A stretch of DNA of 44,461 bases from JBBDYH01 sp040901795 (lineage in GTDB: Bacteria > Planctomycetota > Planctomycetia > Pirellulales > JALHPA01), in contig JBBDYH010000021.1 in assembly GCA_040901795.1 (NCBI GenBank), positions 1-44,461 on the forward strand, given 5' to 3'. This document shows positions 7,766 through 16,004 of this stretch, piece by piece (within the stretch, counting starts at the first letter, position 1; every line of letters begins with the position of its first letter). The notes beneath the pieces are model-generated. The model saw nothing but the letters and a program-made list of their open reading frames with translations, was not told the origin of the DNA and searched no databases. A program made the position numbers and the translations under genes.

Positions 7766-9058
7766 ATGAACACGCGGCCCACCCATGTTGCGGTCCTGGG
7801 CTCTACCGGAAGCATTGGCGTTAACGCGCTCGCGGTCATCGAAGCATCGGCAGGCCGGCTGCGCGCCGTCGCTTTGTCGGCCCATTCCAAAACCGAGCTT
7901 GCGCTTGCGCAAGCGATTCGACACGAACCGCGCTGGCTGGTGATTACCGACGAAGAGGCGGCGGCGCGGCAAGATTGGTCCAGCCTGCCCGAAAACACTG
8001 AGCTATTGATCGGACATGCGGCGCTTGAGGAGCTGGTGGGATCGAACGGTGCAACGGCGATTCGCCGACGGGAGTCGGCGCCTACAATCGGGGTGCGTCG
8101 ACAGGAGTCGGGCACGGTGGATAGCGGCAAAGCAGTACTTGCAGATGTTGTGCGATCGGCCGTGCTCGACGATGTGTCCATCGATATCGTTTTGGCGGCG
8201 ATTGTCGGCAGTGCCGGCCTGCGCAGCACCTGGGCCGCTCTGCAAGCCGGCCGCCGTGTGGCGCTTGCCAACAAAGAGACGCTGGTCATGGCCGGTCCCC
8301 TGGTCATGGACCTGGCCGCCGCAAACGGTGTGGTGATCCTGCCGGTCGATAGCGAACATAGCGCGGTGTTTCAATGCTTGCAGGCGGGCCGGCGTGACGA
8401 GCTGCGGCGGATTATTTTGACGGCCAGCGGCGGGCCGTTCCGGCGACATAGCCTGAAAGAGTTGGACCGTGTAACCGTGGATGAGGCGCTGCGGCACCCG
8501 AATTGGAGCATGGGGCCCAAGATCACCGTCGATTCGGCCACCATGATGAACAAGGCGCTCGAGATGATCGAGGCTCGGTGGCTGTTCAATTTGCGTCCCG
8601 ACCAGATCGACGTGGTGGTCCACCCGCAGTCGATCGTGCATTCGATGGTGGAATTCAACGACGGCTCGGTGATTGCACAGCTCAGCCCGCCCGATATGAA
8701 GCTGCCCATTCAGTACGCACTTTGCTATCCTGAACGGTTTGCCGGCGCGGCGCCGCGACTCAACCTGGCCGAACCGATGGGGCTGGAGTTTGAGCCCCCG
8801 GACGAAAAACGGTTTCCGGCTGTACGGCTGGGTCGCGAAGCGGCTGAGGCCGGTGGTACGGCGGGCGCCGTGCTCAACGCGGCGAACGAAGCGGCGGTGG
8901 GTTGTTTTTTGGCCGGCAAGCTGGCGTTTTCGCAAATTGTGCCGGCTTGCCGTCATACCTTGGAACGACACACGTTTGAAAACTATCCCAACCTGGAGCG
9001 GCTAATGGCGCTCGACCGTTGGGCTCGCGAGGAGGTTGTACGTTGGTCACGGAATTGA
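7766..9058 (+). CDS. dxr: 1-deoxy-D-xylulose 5-phosphate reductoisomerase
   Basis: 430 residues. It converts DXP to 2-C-methyl-D-erythritol 4-phosphate with NADPH and a divalent metal, the committed step of the MEP isoprenoid pathway. Signatures: GSTGSIG nucleotide loop at 12-18, LAAIVGSAGL, LANKETLVMAG, PVDSEHSAVFQ (metal/substrate), SGGPFR, the flexible-loop region HPNWSMGPKITVDSATMMNK, and VHPQSIVHSMVEF. Most family members are about 390-400 residues. Here residues about 92-128 are an Arg/Ser/Gly-rich insertion between LLIGHAALEELV and the conserved DIVLAAIVG segment. The DNA there holds a perfect palindrome (8063-8080). Catalytic motifs are intact, so the enzyme is probably active. Its 3' end overlaps the next gene. 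Confidence 0.96.
   Translation: MNTRPTHVAVLGSTGSIGVNALAVIEASAGRLRAVALSAHSKTELALAQAIRHEPRWLVITDEEAAARQDWSSLPENTELLIGHAALEELVGSNGATAIRRRESAPTIGVRRQESGTVDSGKAVLADVVRSAVLDDVSIDIVLAAIVGSAGLRSTWAALQAGRRVALANKETLVMAGPLVMDLAAANGVVILPVDSEHSAVFQCLQAGRRDELRRIILTASGGPFRRHSLKELDRVTVDEALRHPNWSMGPKITVDSATMMNKALEMIEARWLFNLRPDQIDVVVHPQSIVHSMVEFNDGSVIAQLSPPDMKLPIQYALCYPERFAGAAPRLNLAEPMGLEFEPPDEKRFPAVRLGREAAEAGGTAGAVLNAANEAAVGCFLAGKLAFSQIVPACRHTLERHTFENYPNLERLMALDRWAREEVVRWSRN
8063..8080 (+). repeat. Palindrome inserted in frame within dxr
   Basis: Perfect 7-bp arms CGCCGAC / GTCGGCG around a GGGA loop, followed by CCTACAATC. A second half-copy, CGACAGGAGTCGG, lies at 8099-8111. The segment encodes the extra residues of Dxr and adds no stop codon. 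It resembles palindromic repeats that colonise coding regions, such as the Rickettsia palindromic elements. That comparison is by analogy only. Confidence 0.55.
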
Positions 9059-11295
9059 TTCTCTTTGGCGGCTTTTTGGATGGTTTGATCGACGCCATCG
9101 GCTGGCTGCTCAGCCCGAACAACTGGTGGGTGATCCTGCAGGTCGCGCTGGGCCTCGGCTTTGTCATCTTTGTCCACGAGCTGGGGCACTTCCTGGTGGC
9201 CAAAGCCTGTGGCGTGAAGTGCGAGAAGTTTTACATCGGCTTCGATATCGGCGGGCTCAAGCTGTTTAAGAAGCAGTGGGGCGAGACCGAATACGGCATC
9301 GGTATTTTGCCATTGGGCGGATACGTCAAGATGCTGGGCCAGGACGATAACCCGTACCGCGCCGCCGATGAGATGAAGCGTGCTCGGGGCGAAGGCGCGG
9401 GGCCGGAAGGCGCCGCCGCAGCCGGCACAGCCGGCGACGCGATTGCCCGAGGTAAAAGCATCGCGTTTGGCCGAGCTCTCGGAGTTGAAGGCGCCGACGA
9501 GCCGCGTCACCATCTTCCGTCCGGCGATCTTCCGCCCGAGCCCACGGCCGAACCGCATCTGCCGTACGATCCGCGGAGCTACATGGCCCAAAGCGTGCCG
9601 GAGCGGATGGCGATTATTTCGGCCGGCGTGGTGATGAACGTGATCTTCGCGTTCATCATGGCGACCGTGGCGTATCAAATGGGCGTGAAGGAGCTGCCCT
9701 GCCGGATCTCACAGGTCTTTGGCGGGGGCGCCGCCTGGGAAGCTGGCTTGGAGGCCGGCGACGAAGTCGTGCAAATCGGCGATATCGATAAACCGATCTA
9801 CGATGACCTGCGGACGCGCGTAACGCTGAGCGACTTACGGGAAGGGGTGGAGTTTCTGATCCGCCGAGAAGGGCGCGAAAAGCCGTTTTCCGTCACGTTG
9901 CACCCGAACGCGGATATTGGCATACCGATCATTGGCGTCGGCGGGCCGGTCAAGCTCGAACTCGGCAAGCCGTCTGTCGAGACATATTCCGCCGGCGCTC
10001 GCGCCCACCCGCTGTTTCTGCCGGGGGACCGCCTGCTGAGCGTCAACGGCGACGCCGTTTCCACCGTTAAGGAGTGGCAGAGAGCGCTGGTTAAGCATGC
10101 CAAGGAACCGCTCCGCATCATGGTGTTACCGGCATCGAAAGACCATGAGGACTCTTCGGCCGATGTCAGCGGTGAAATCAACGCGGAGGACGACGACGAT
10201 CAGCGGCCGCGGCTCGTGACCGTGCCGGTCAGCCCGCGTAAGAGCCTGGGGCTAGTGATGGACACGAGCCCGATTGTGGCGGTTCAGGATGGCTCGCCCG
10301 CCGCGCAAGCCGGCATCCAGGTCGGCGACCGCCTGTTGACGATCGATGGAGAGCCTGTCGGTGATCCGATGACATTAGCCGACCGGCTGGCCGCGCGCGC
10401 CGAGAAGAAGAGCACCGTTGCGCTGCGAGTGAAGCGCGGCGAAAAGACACTCGACCTTTCAACCCAATTGCGACCCGTCACCTGGTTAGAACGGGCCGGC
10501 CCGACAGGCCGCATCTCCGCCCCGGCGCTCGGCATTGCCAACCTGGTTTTGACGACGGTTCAAGACGTCGAGCCCGATAGCCCAGCGGCACACGCGCGGA
10601 TGCGTCGCGGCGACGTAGTCAAGTCGGCTCAGCTTATAGTTCCCCAACCGCTCCTGGAGGCAAATCCCGAGCTGCGTCAGCCGCCGCCGTTGCCGTTGAG
10701 CGACGAAGAGTTGCCGGCCTGGCCGCTTGTGATCGTGGCGTTGCAGTCGCATCATCCGCGCGGCGCCGTGAAACTGACATACGTTCGCGAGGGGCAAGAG
10801 CATACCACGGTCATGGAGCCCGCGGAATCGGACGAGTTCTTCAATGCCGATCGTGGGTTGGAGCTGGCGCTGGATTATCGCGAGCGCGAGGTGGCTGGAA
10901 TCGGCGAGGCGGCCGCGCTCGGGCTGCGAAAAACCGGCGATTCGCTGCTGATGGTTTATCGCTTCCTGCAGCGCCTCAGCCAGGCGCAGATCTCGCCGAA
11001 ACTCCTTGGCGGGCCGGTAACGATCGCACGAGTCGCGGGACAATCCGCCGAAGAAGGGTTCCCCGCGCTCTTGATGTTTCTCACGATGCTTAGCGCGAAC
11101 CTCGCTGTGGTGAACTTCCTGCCGATTCCCGTGCTCGACGGCGGGCACATGGTGTTTCTGATTTACGAAGGGATCATGGGAAAACCGCCGAGTGAGCGCG
11201 TGTTTGTGATCCTGAGCTATTTGGGGCTGGCGTTCATTCTCACGTTGATGCTATTTGTGCTGGGCCTTGATTTCGGGTTCATTTCGCGGCGGTAG
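9043..11295 (+). CDS. rseP: RseP-like site-2 zinc metalloprotease (M50), enlarged
   Basis: A TTG start at 9043 is chosen because GAGGAGG (9029-9035) lies seven bases upstream; an in-frame TTG at 9019 lacks such a site. The gene overlaps dxr by 16 bases. 750 residues, against about 450 in E. coli. The first membrane segment carries HELGH at 45-49. Residues about 112-185 are a Gly/Ala/Pro-rich insertion. A second membrane segment follows (IISAGVVMNVIFAFIMATVAYQ). Three clear PDZ-like units lie near 236-285, 325-365 and 419-485, with a fourth partial one near 505. The C-terminal membrane region has the zinc-ligand motif FLPIPVLDGGH (Asp699). The family cuts anti-sigma factors and other membrane stubs inside the bilayer. 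The dxr-rseP pairing is widespread in bacteria. Confidence 0.93.
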   Translation: MVTELILFGGFLDGLIDAIGWLLSPNNWWVILQVALGLGFVIFVHELGHFLVAKACGVKCEKFYIGFDIGGLKLFKKQWGETEYGIGILPLGGYVKMLGQDDNPYRAADEMKRARGEGAGPEGAAAAGTAGDAIARGKSIAFGRALGVEGADEPRHHLPSGDLPPEPTAEPHLPYDPRSYMAQSVPERMAIISAGVVMNVIFAFIMATVAYQMGVKELPCRISQVFGGGAAWEAGLEAGDEVVQIGDIDKPIYDDLRTRVTLSDLREGVEFLIRREGREKPFSVTLHPNADIGIPIIGVGGPVKLELGKPSVETYSAGARAHPLFLPGDRLLSVNGDAVSTVKEWQRALVKHAKEPLRIMVLPASKDHEDSSADVSGEINAEDDDDQRPRLVTVPVSPRKSLGLVMDTSPIVAVQDGSPAAQAGIQVGDRLLTIDGEPVGDPMTLADRLAARAEKKSTVALRVKRGEKTLDLSTQLRPVTWLERAGPTGRISAPALGIANLVLTTVQDVEPDSPAAHARMRRGDVVKSAQLIVPQPLLEANPELRQPPPLPLSDEELPAWPLVIVALQSHHPRGAVKLTYVREGQEHTTVMEPAESDEFFNADRGLELALDYREREVAGIGEAAALGLRKTGDSLLMVYRFLQRLSQAQISPKLLGGPVTIARVAGQSAEEGFPALLMFLTMLSANLAVVNFLPIPVLDGGHMVFLIYEGIMGKPPSERVFVILSYLGLAFILTLMLFVLGLDFGFISRR

Positions 11296-11316
11296 GATTC
11301 CGTGGAGCCGCAACCG

Positions 11317-11808
11317 ATGAGCGATAAGCGCGGTTGGCGACGCTTCGTGCCGGCCTTTAGCCTGCGGACGCTGTTGGAGCTGGTTTTCGTCTGCGCGGTT
11401 TTCTTTTATGTCTGGTTTAATCGACCGCCCGACAATGTGATTCGGCCGGACCATGTGCTGCAAATCGACGCGGATGGCACAATTCCCGAATCGCCAATTC
11501 GTGGCGCCTACCTCGTTGATCCGGACGGCCGTGTTAACCTTGGGGCGGTATACGGCAAGGTGAAAGTTTCCGGCATGACGGCCGACGAAGCAGAAGCCGC
11601 GGTGCTCGCCAAGCTGCAAAAGATTCTGAGGAGTCCACAAGTGGTTATCTCAATTGCCGGTTGGCGAGATTCCTGGGAGCTGGGGCGTGTGGACGCGCTC
11701 CAACAAGAGATTGAGGAGTTACGGATGGAGGTGCGCAGCTACGAATGGAAACGGAAAGGACTTGGCGATCCGCAAGACCCCGTGCCGGAGGCCGTCCGGA
11801 ACCGTTAG
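11317..11808 (+). CDS. Membrane-anchored polysaccharide-export-domain protein
   Basis: 163 residues from the ATG at 11317 (GGAG about nine bases upstream); a GTG at 11302 would add five residues. Residues about 14-35 are one membrane helix (LRTLLELVFVCAVFFYVWF). Residues about 40-120 match the Poly_export/Wza N-terminal domain: the I-RPDHVLQIDADG start, GAYLVDPDGRVNLGAVYGKV, then the MTADEAEAAVLAKLQ helix and a final strand PQVVISI. The tail (DALQQEIEELRMEVRSYEWKR) is a short coiled coil. Full export proteins add SLBB domains, which are missing, so this is a minimal version and possibly an accessory. It follows rseP by 21 bases and probably shares its transcript. Confidence 0.7.
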   Translation: MSDKRGWRRFVPAFSLRTLLELVFVCAVFFYVWFNRPPDNVIRPDHVLQIDADGTIPESPIRGAYLVDPDGRVNLGAVYGKVKVSGMTADEAEAAVLAKLQKILRSPQVVISIAGWRDSWELGRVDALQQEIEELRMEVRSYEWKRKGLGDPQDPVPEAVRNR

Positions 11809-11837
11809 TCGTCTGTCGAGTAAAGGCGTAAGCCGGC

Positions 11838-11872
11838 CTTCCAAGACCGGCTAGACGCGACGGCCTTGGAAG
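11838..11872. repeat. Inverted repeat between operons
   Basis: Arms CTTCCAAGACCG (11838-11849) and CGGCCTTGGAAG (11861-11872), one mismatch, 11-base loop. It is preceded by AAAGGCGTAAGCCGGCC (11822-11838), which recurs almost exactly at 21552-21569. It lies between the export-domain gene and the HAD gene, where it could also end transcription, though no U-tract follows. Confidence 0.55.
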
Positions 11873-11893
11873 ACGGTCGTACTCCGGATTCTC

Positions 11894-12571
11894 ATGGCAA
11901 TTCCCTCGCCAGTTCGTTGTGTTCTCTTCGATGCGGTGGGGACGTTAATTTTCGCCGACCCACCGGTGAGCGCCGTTTATTCGGAGGCTGCGAATAGATT
12001 TGGCCTGACGCTCGACGAAGCGACCGTGGAGCAGCGTTTTACCGAGGCGTTTAGCAAGTACAACGTCAATATGCAGGACGGCGGCGAGGCGACCAGCGAA
12101 GCGAACGAGCGCGACCGTTGGCGCTCGATTGTCGCCGAGGTCTTTCCGGAGCTTGGGCAGTGCGAGGAGTTGTACACACGGCTGTGGGAACACTTTTCGC
12201 TGCCAGCGAGTTGGCGGCTGTACCACGATGTGGCGGATTGCTGGAGGCGATGGAGCGACCGGCGGGTGATGCTGGGCATTGCCTCGAACTTCGATGAACG
12301 GCTGCGGGGGATCTGCCGCGGCCTGCCGCCGCTCGATTGCGAGCACGTCTTCATGTCGTCGCGACTTGGTTGGCGCAAGCCGGCGGCGCAGTTCTTTCAC
12401 GCAATCGAGGACACGGTTGCGCTGAGGCCCGACGAGCTTTTGCTGGTCGGCGACGACTGGGCAAGCGATTGTTTGGGCGCGACTGTCGCCGGTTGGCAGA
12501 CCGTCTATCTGGATCGCGCCGGCCACAGCGAACGTCCGTTTGCCATCCGGTCGCTCGCCGAACTTCTGTAG
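11894..12571 (+). CDS. HAD-superfamily hydrolase
   Basis: 225 residues. Motif I is FDAVGTL at about residues 11-17: the nucleophile Asp is present, but the residue two positions on, normally Asp (the general acid/base), is Val. A helical cap follows (about 20-110). Motif II is IASNFDE, motif III the Lys in RLGWRKPAAQFF, and motif IV LLLVGDDWASD. The KPAxxFF and GDDxxxD arrangement is that of the HAD-IA/HDHD3-like branch, whose members often deviate at the second Asp. The substrate is unknown and phosphatase activity is uncertain given the Val. It stands alone between two operons. Confidence 0.85.
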   Translation: MAIPSPVRCVLFDAVGTLIFADPPVSAVYSEAANRFGLTLDEATVEQRFTEAFSKYNVNMQDGGEATSEANERDRWRSIVAEVFPELGQCEELYTRLWEHFSLPASWRLYHDVADCWRRWSDRRVMLGIASNFDERLRGICRGLPPLDCEHVFMSSRLGWRKPAAQFFHAIEDTVALRPDELLLVGDDWASDCLGATVAGWQTVYLDRAGHSERPFAIRSLAELL

Positions 12572-12753
12572 CTCCGACCGTGATGCGCGGCGGCAATCCT
12601 TCGTTTCCTCGGTTACGTTTGTTAAACAGCAACAAATGAAGAAAACAAGGGGATTGTCCGTCGGTTCATTGATCTTGCCCCGTTTGCCTCGTCTGCGGTA
12701 GCATTCCGCGCCAATTCAATCCGCCGCATTCTTCTTGTTCTCGGGGGGTCGTC

Positions 12754-13809
12754 ATGCCGATCCGTCTTGCCGCGCTGGCCAATCTAGTAAATGGGCAACT
12801 CGTCGGCGATGGTTCCCTGTTGATTCATGCCCCCGCGCCGCTCGAAACGGCCCAGGCGGACGAAATCAGCTTCCTCGTTTCCGCGGATAAAGCTCATCGG
12901 CTCGCACGCAGTCATGCCGGCGCGGTCATCGTCCCGTCCGGCTTCACGTCCGACCGGTTTCCCGCGATCCAAGTGGCCGAGGTTCATGCCGCCTTTGCCC
13001 AGGTCGTCGGCTATTTTCATCCGCCCCGCAAGCGAAGCCGCCGCCGCGTGAGCATCCAAGCCATCATTAGTTGGACGGCGAAGCTTGGCGACGATGTTCA
13101 TATCGAATCCGGCGCGGTCCTGGGCGACGAAGTCGTGGTTGGCGATCGCGTGACGATTCATAGCGGCGTACAGCTCATGGCCGGTTGCCGCATTGGAGAC
13201 GATGTGACGATCTTTCCCAACGCCGTGCTCTACGAGGATACGATTGTCGGCTCGCGCTCGATCATCCACGCCGGCGCGGTGATCGGGGCGTATGGGTTCG
13301 GCTACAAGTTCGCCGACGGCCGTCACCAGCTTTCGCACCAATTGGGTCACGTTGAGATCGGCGCCGACGTGGAGATCGGCGCGAACTCCACCGTCGACCG
13401 GGGCACCTACTCGGCCACGGTGATTGGCGATGGCACGAAGATCGACAACCTGGTGATGATCGCCCATAACTGCCGCATTGGCCGACACAACATGATCTGC
13501 TCGCAAGTAGGCATTGCCGGCAGTACGACCACGGGGGATTACGTCGTAATGGCGGGGCAGGTCGGCGTCCGCGACCACGTGCATATTGGCACAGGGGCGA
13601 AGCTGGGCGCCATGGCTGGCGTGGCGAACGACGTGCCCGATGGCGCCCATATGCTCGGCGCGCCGGCCGTGCCGGAGCGCGAGCAGAAACTGATGTTCGC
13701 CACGATGGCCAAGCTGCCCGAGATGCGCAAGCAGCTCAAGCAACTGCGACGGCAGGTGGATGGGCTCGTCGGCCCGCCAGAACAAAACGATGAACGTGCG
13801 GCCGCGTGA
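12754..13809 (+). CDS. lpxD: UDP-3-O-(3-hydroxyacyl)glucosamine N-acyltransferase
   Basis: 351 residues. It transfers the second 3-hydroxyacyl chain from acyl-ACP to UDP-3-O-acyl-glucosamine in lipid A synthesis. The N-terminal uridine-binding domain (1-100, LETAQADEISFLVSADK) is followed by a left-handed parallel beta-helix of hexapeptide repeats (about 105-320; IGDDVTIFPNAVLYED, IGADVEIGANSTVDRG) and a C-terminal helix (FATMAKLPEMRKQLKQLRRQ). His238 in MIAHNCRIG lines up with the catalytic His239 of E. coli LpxD. It is followed closely by lpxI. Confidence 0.96.
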   Translation: MPIRLAALANLVNGQLVGDGSLLIHAPAPLETAQADEISFLVSADKAHRLARSHAGAVIVPSGFTSDRFPAIQVAEVHAAFAQVVGYFHPPRKRSRRRVSIQAIISWTAKLGDDVHIESGAVLGDEVVVGDRVTIHSGVQLMAGCRIGDDVTIFPNAVLYEDTIVGSRSIIHAGAVIGAYGFGYKFADGRHQLSHQLGHVEIGADVEIGANSTVDRGTYSATVIGDGTKIDNLVMIAHNCRIGRHNMICSQVGIAGSTTTGDYVVMAGQVGVRDHVHIGTGAKLGAMAGVANDVPDGAHMLGAPAVPEREQKLMFATMAKLPEMRKQLKQLRRQVDGLVGPPEQNDERAAA

Positions 13810-13846
13810 GAAGGACAATGGGGAATGTCGGAATGGGGAATGGGGA

Positions 13847-14737
13847 ATGAACGTTCCAACCTTGGCGCTTACTGCTCCCGCTCGCGTCGGTCTCGTTGCC
13901 GGCTGGGGGCGCTATCCGATTGTCGTGGCCGAAGCGCTCAAGCGCAGCGGACACGAAGTCTATTGCCTCGGCGTCAAGGACCATGCCGACCCTGTGCTGC
14001 GAACCGTCTGTGATGGATTTGCTTGGATGGGGCTGGCCAGAATCGGGCGCGCGATCCGTTACTTGCGGCGAAACCGCTGCCGCGACGCCACCATGGCGGG
14101 CAAGATTCACAAGATGCGGCTCTATCAGCCCTGGGCCTGGCTCAAGCACCTGCCCGACTGGCGAGGAGTTCGCACGTTTTATCCGCACTTTGTCGCGCGG
14201 ACCAAGGATCGCCGCGACGATACGTTGCTGACTGCAATCGTCGATGCCTTCGCTCAGGACGGCATCGTGTTTGGCCCGGCTACCAATTATGCTCCGGAGC
14301 TGCTTGTGAAGAGTGGACCATTGACGCGCCAGCGGCCCAATGCCGCGCAACTCAAAGACATCGAGTTCGGCTGGAGGTTGGCCAAAGAGATGGGGCGACT
14401 CGACGTCGGCCAAAGCGTCGTCGTCAAAGATCAGACGGCGATTGCCGTGGAAGCGATCGAAGGGACCGACGAGTGCATTCGCCGGGCAGGTGCGCTCTGC
14501 CGAGCGGGCGCATTCACGGTGGTCAAAACTGCCAAGCCACAACAGGACATGCGCTTCGACGTACCCACGGTTGGCGTCTGGACGCTCGAAGCCATGGCCG
14601 CAGCAGGAGGCAAGGTTCTGGCCATCGAAGCCGGCCGCACGATCCTGGTCGATGAGCCGGAGTTTCTCAAATTCGCCGACCAGCATGGCATCGGCGTGGT
14701 GGCGCTCGAAGCCGATGGCCGGTTGGCCGCGGCTTAA
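13847..14737 (+). CDS. lpxI: UDP-2,3-diacylglucosamine pyrophosphatase, LpxI type
   Basis: 296 residues from the ATG at 13847; open frame upstream (from 13760) overlaps lpxD and is not family-like. It hydrolyses UDP-2,3-diacylglucosamine to lipid X and UMP. LpxI replaces the unrelated LpxH in many bacteria. Signatures of the DUF1009/LpxI family: VGLVAGWGRYPIVVAEALKR, the K-I-HKMRLYQPWAWLK segment, DDTLLTAIVDAF, and the C-terminal TAIAVEAIEGTD, VVKTAKPQQDMRFDVPTVG and AGRTILVD. The gene lies 37 bases after lpxD, preceded by a small tandem GGGGAATG repeat that may serve as ribosome site. Confidence 0.95.
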   Translation: MNVPTLALTAPARVGLVAGWGRYPIVVAEALKRSGHEVYCLGVKDHADPVLRTVCDGFAWMGLARIGRAIRYLRRNRCRDATMAGKIHKMRLYQPWAWLKHLPDWRGVRTFYPHFVARTKDRRDDTLLTAIVDAFAQDGIVFGPATNYAPELLVKSGPLTRQRPNAAQLKDIEFGWRLAKEMGRLDVGQSVVVKDQTAIAVEAIEGTDECIRRAGALCRAGAFTVVKTAKPQQDMRFDVPTVGVWTLEAMAAAGGKVLAIEAGRTILVDEPEFLKFADQHGIGVVALEADGRLAAA

Positions 14738-14769
14738 TACGCATATCACGCGCGCATGCGACGAGCGTC

Positions 14770-14807
14770 TATAATGGCCTTGTGTCCGATTCCTCACGCA
14801 CACAAGG
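14770..14807 (+). promoter_or_regulatory. TATAAT box with downstream hairpin covering the ribosome site
   Basis: A perfect TATAAT is at 14770-14775; no good -35 is seen. Just below it is an 8-bp perfect inverted repeat, CCTTGTGT (14778-14785) and ACACAAGG (14800-14807). The 3' arm carries AAGG, the likely Shine-Dalgarno of the gene starting at 14817. If transcription starts just after the -10, the RNA leader folds over its own ribosome site. The DNA palindrome could equally be an operator. Confidence 0.5.
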
Positions 14808-14816
14808 CGTCTGTCG

Positions 14817-15551
14817 ATGAACCGTTATCCGTCTGCTCGGCCGCTGCAAGGCCTGTGGATTGTTGGCGCCCTGGCGATTGTCGCATGCGGGCTCTTCCGG
14901 TCAGCCTGCTTTGCTGACGATGCGATCGATGGCGATACAATCCCGCCGGCGCTCACCGAATACAAAGGCCGCACGATCGCCCAGACGATGCACTATCTGG
15001 GCGCGGACTGGCTCACGCGCGAGAGTCGGCAGCGTGAAGAGGACTGCGAGACGATGCTCAAGGCGCTGGGCGTCAAGGCGGGCCAAACCGTCTGCGACAT
15101 GGGCTGTGGCAATGGTTTTTACACGCTGAAGCTCGCCGAAATGGTGGGTGAGAAAGGCACCATCTATGCCGTCGATATCCAGCAGGAGATGCTGCGGCTG
15201 CTCGAATCGCGCGTGGAAAAAACCGACCTCAAGAACATCCGGCCCGTGCTCGGCAGCCTGATCGACCCGCGGCTGCCCGAAGGAAAGCTGGACCTCATTC
15301 TATGTGTCGATGTCTACCATGAGTTCTCGCATCCGGAGCACATGCTCGCGGCGATGCGGAAGGCCATGAAGAAGGACGGCCGCCTGGTGCTCGTCGAGTT
15401 CCGTAAGGAAGACCCCAAGGTGCCGATCAAGGAGCAGCACAAGATGAGCAAGGCGCAGATCCTAAAGGAGCTGGAGCCCAACGGTTTTAAGCTCGTCGAG
15501 GAGTTCGACAAGTTGCCGTGGCAGCATATGATGTTTTTCGAGAGGGAGTGA
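14817..15551 (+). CDS. Exported class I SAM-dependent methyltransferase
   Basis: 244 residues. Residues 1-38 are a signal sequence (basic start, hydrophobic core WIVGALAIVACGLF, possible cleavage after CFA before DD). The mature part is a Rossmann methyltransferase: motif I VCDMGCGNGFYTLKLA (about 98-113), motif II IYAVDIQQEM, motif IV LDLILCVDVYHEF, post-motif KKDGRLVLVEF. An N-terminal segment AQTMHYLGADWLTRESRQREED is shared with planctomycete relatives. SAM is not expected outside the cytoplasm, so either the segment is an anchor with the domain inside, or the protein acts in an unusual compartment. The substrate is unknown. Confidence 0.85.
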   Translation: MNRYPSARPLQGLWIVGALAIVACGLFRSACFADDAIDGDTIPPALTEYKGRTIAQTMHYLGADWLTRESRQREEDCETMLKALGVKAGQTVCDMGCGNGFYTLKLAEMVGEKGTIYAVDIQQEMLRLLESRVEKTDLKNIRPVLGSLIDPRLPEGKLDLILCVDVYHEFSHPEHMLAAMRKAMKKDGRLVLVEFRKEDPKVPIKEQHKMSKAQILKELEPNGFKLVEEFDKLPWQHMMFFERE

Positions 15552-15650
15552 GGCGAGCATACTGACGCAACAGTGGAAGACCTTTTAGTCCCTTCCAATC
15601 TAGGCGGCAAGGAATCAGATTAAAGTTCTGCAACACTAAATAGCGTCAAA

Positions 15651-16004
15651 CTACGCCCGGTCGAGAAGAAGAGTCCGCATCTTAGAATTGATTTCCAGTT
15701 GATACTGCTTGAGCAACCGGGTGCCAATCAGAATCTCTGAACCTGCGGCGAAGGTAACATTGACTGTGACCTCTCGTCCGTCAAACGGGAAATCAAGTCG
15801 GTAAACGTCTTCCTGTATTCTTTGCCCTGCGGCGAGGACCGATGTCAATTTGCCAACATACCGAGCATTCAAGAGGTCCCGAAGTTCGAGGGGAAGCTCC
15901 AGATCGCCGTTGAATCCGGTATCGACAATTGCTGAAAACGTCTGTCCCGCGACATCGAGGTTGATGGTTGGCACACCATCAGCCGAGACGGTTCCCAGAA
16001 TCAA
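15651..16004 (-). CDS. Clan AA retropepsin-like aspartic protease
   Basis: 117 residues from a TTG start whose bases overlap the TGA of the upstream gene (16001-16004); a purine-rich GGGAGGG is just upstream. One catalytic motif, IVDTGFNGDLELP (Asp28-Thr-Gly), then a second half with GSEILIGTRLLKQYQLEIN, the G-x-x-LL region typical of single-domain retropepsin folds that act as dimers. The family is scattered in bacteria as small stand-alone genes often paired with a short protein, as here. The physiological substrate is not known, and the partner is an obvious candidate. Confidence 0.82.
   Translation of the reverse strand: MILGTVSADGVPTINLDVAGQTFSAIVDTGFNGDLELPLELRDLLNARYVGKLTSVLAAGQRIQEDVYRLDFPFDGREVTVNVTFAAGSEILIGTRLLKQYQLEINSKMRTLLLDRA

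Noticed and set aside
9019..9042. TTG at 9019 as start of the rseP-like gene
   Set aside because: The TTG at 9043 has GAGGAGG seven bases upstream, while 9019 has no ribosome site and would add a non-hydrophobic stub.
12784..13818. 344-codon open frame antisense to lpxD
   Set aside because: Mirror frame of a strongly conserved gene, rich in His/Arg/Asp, no ribosome site or family match.
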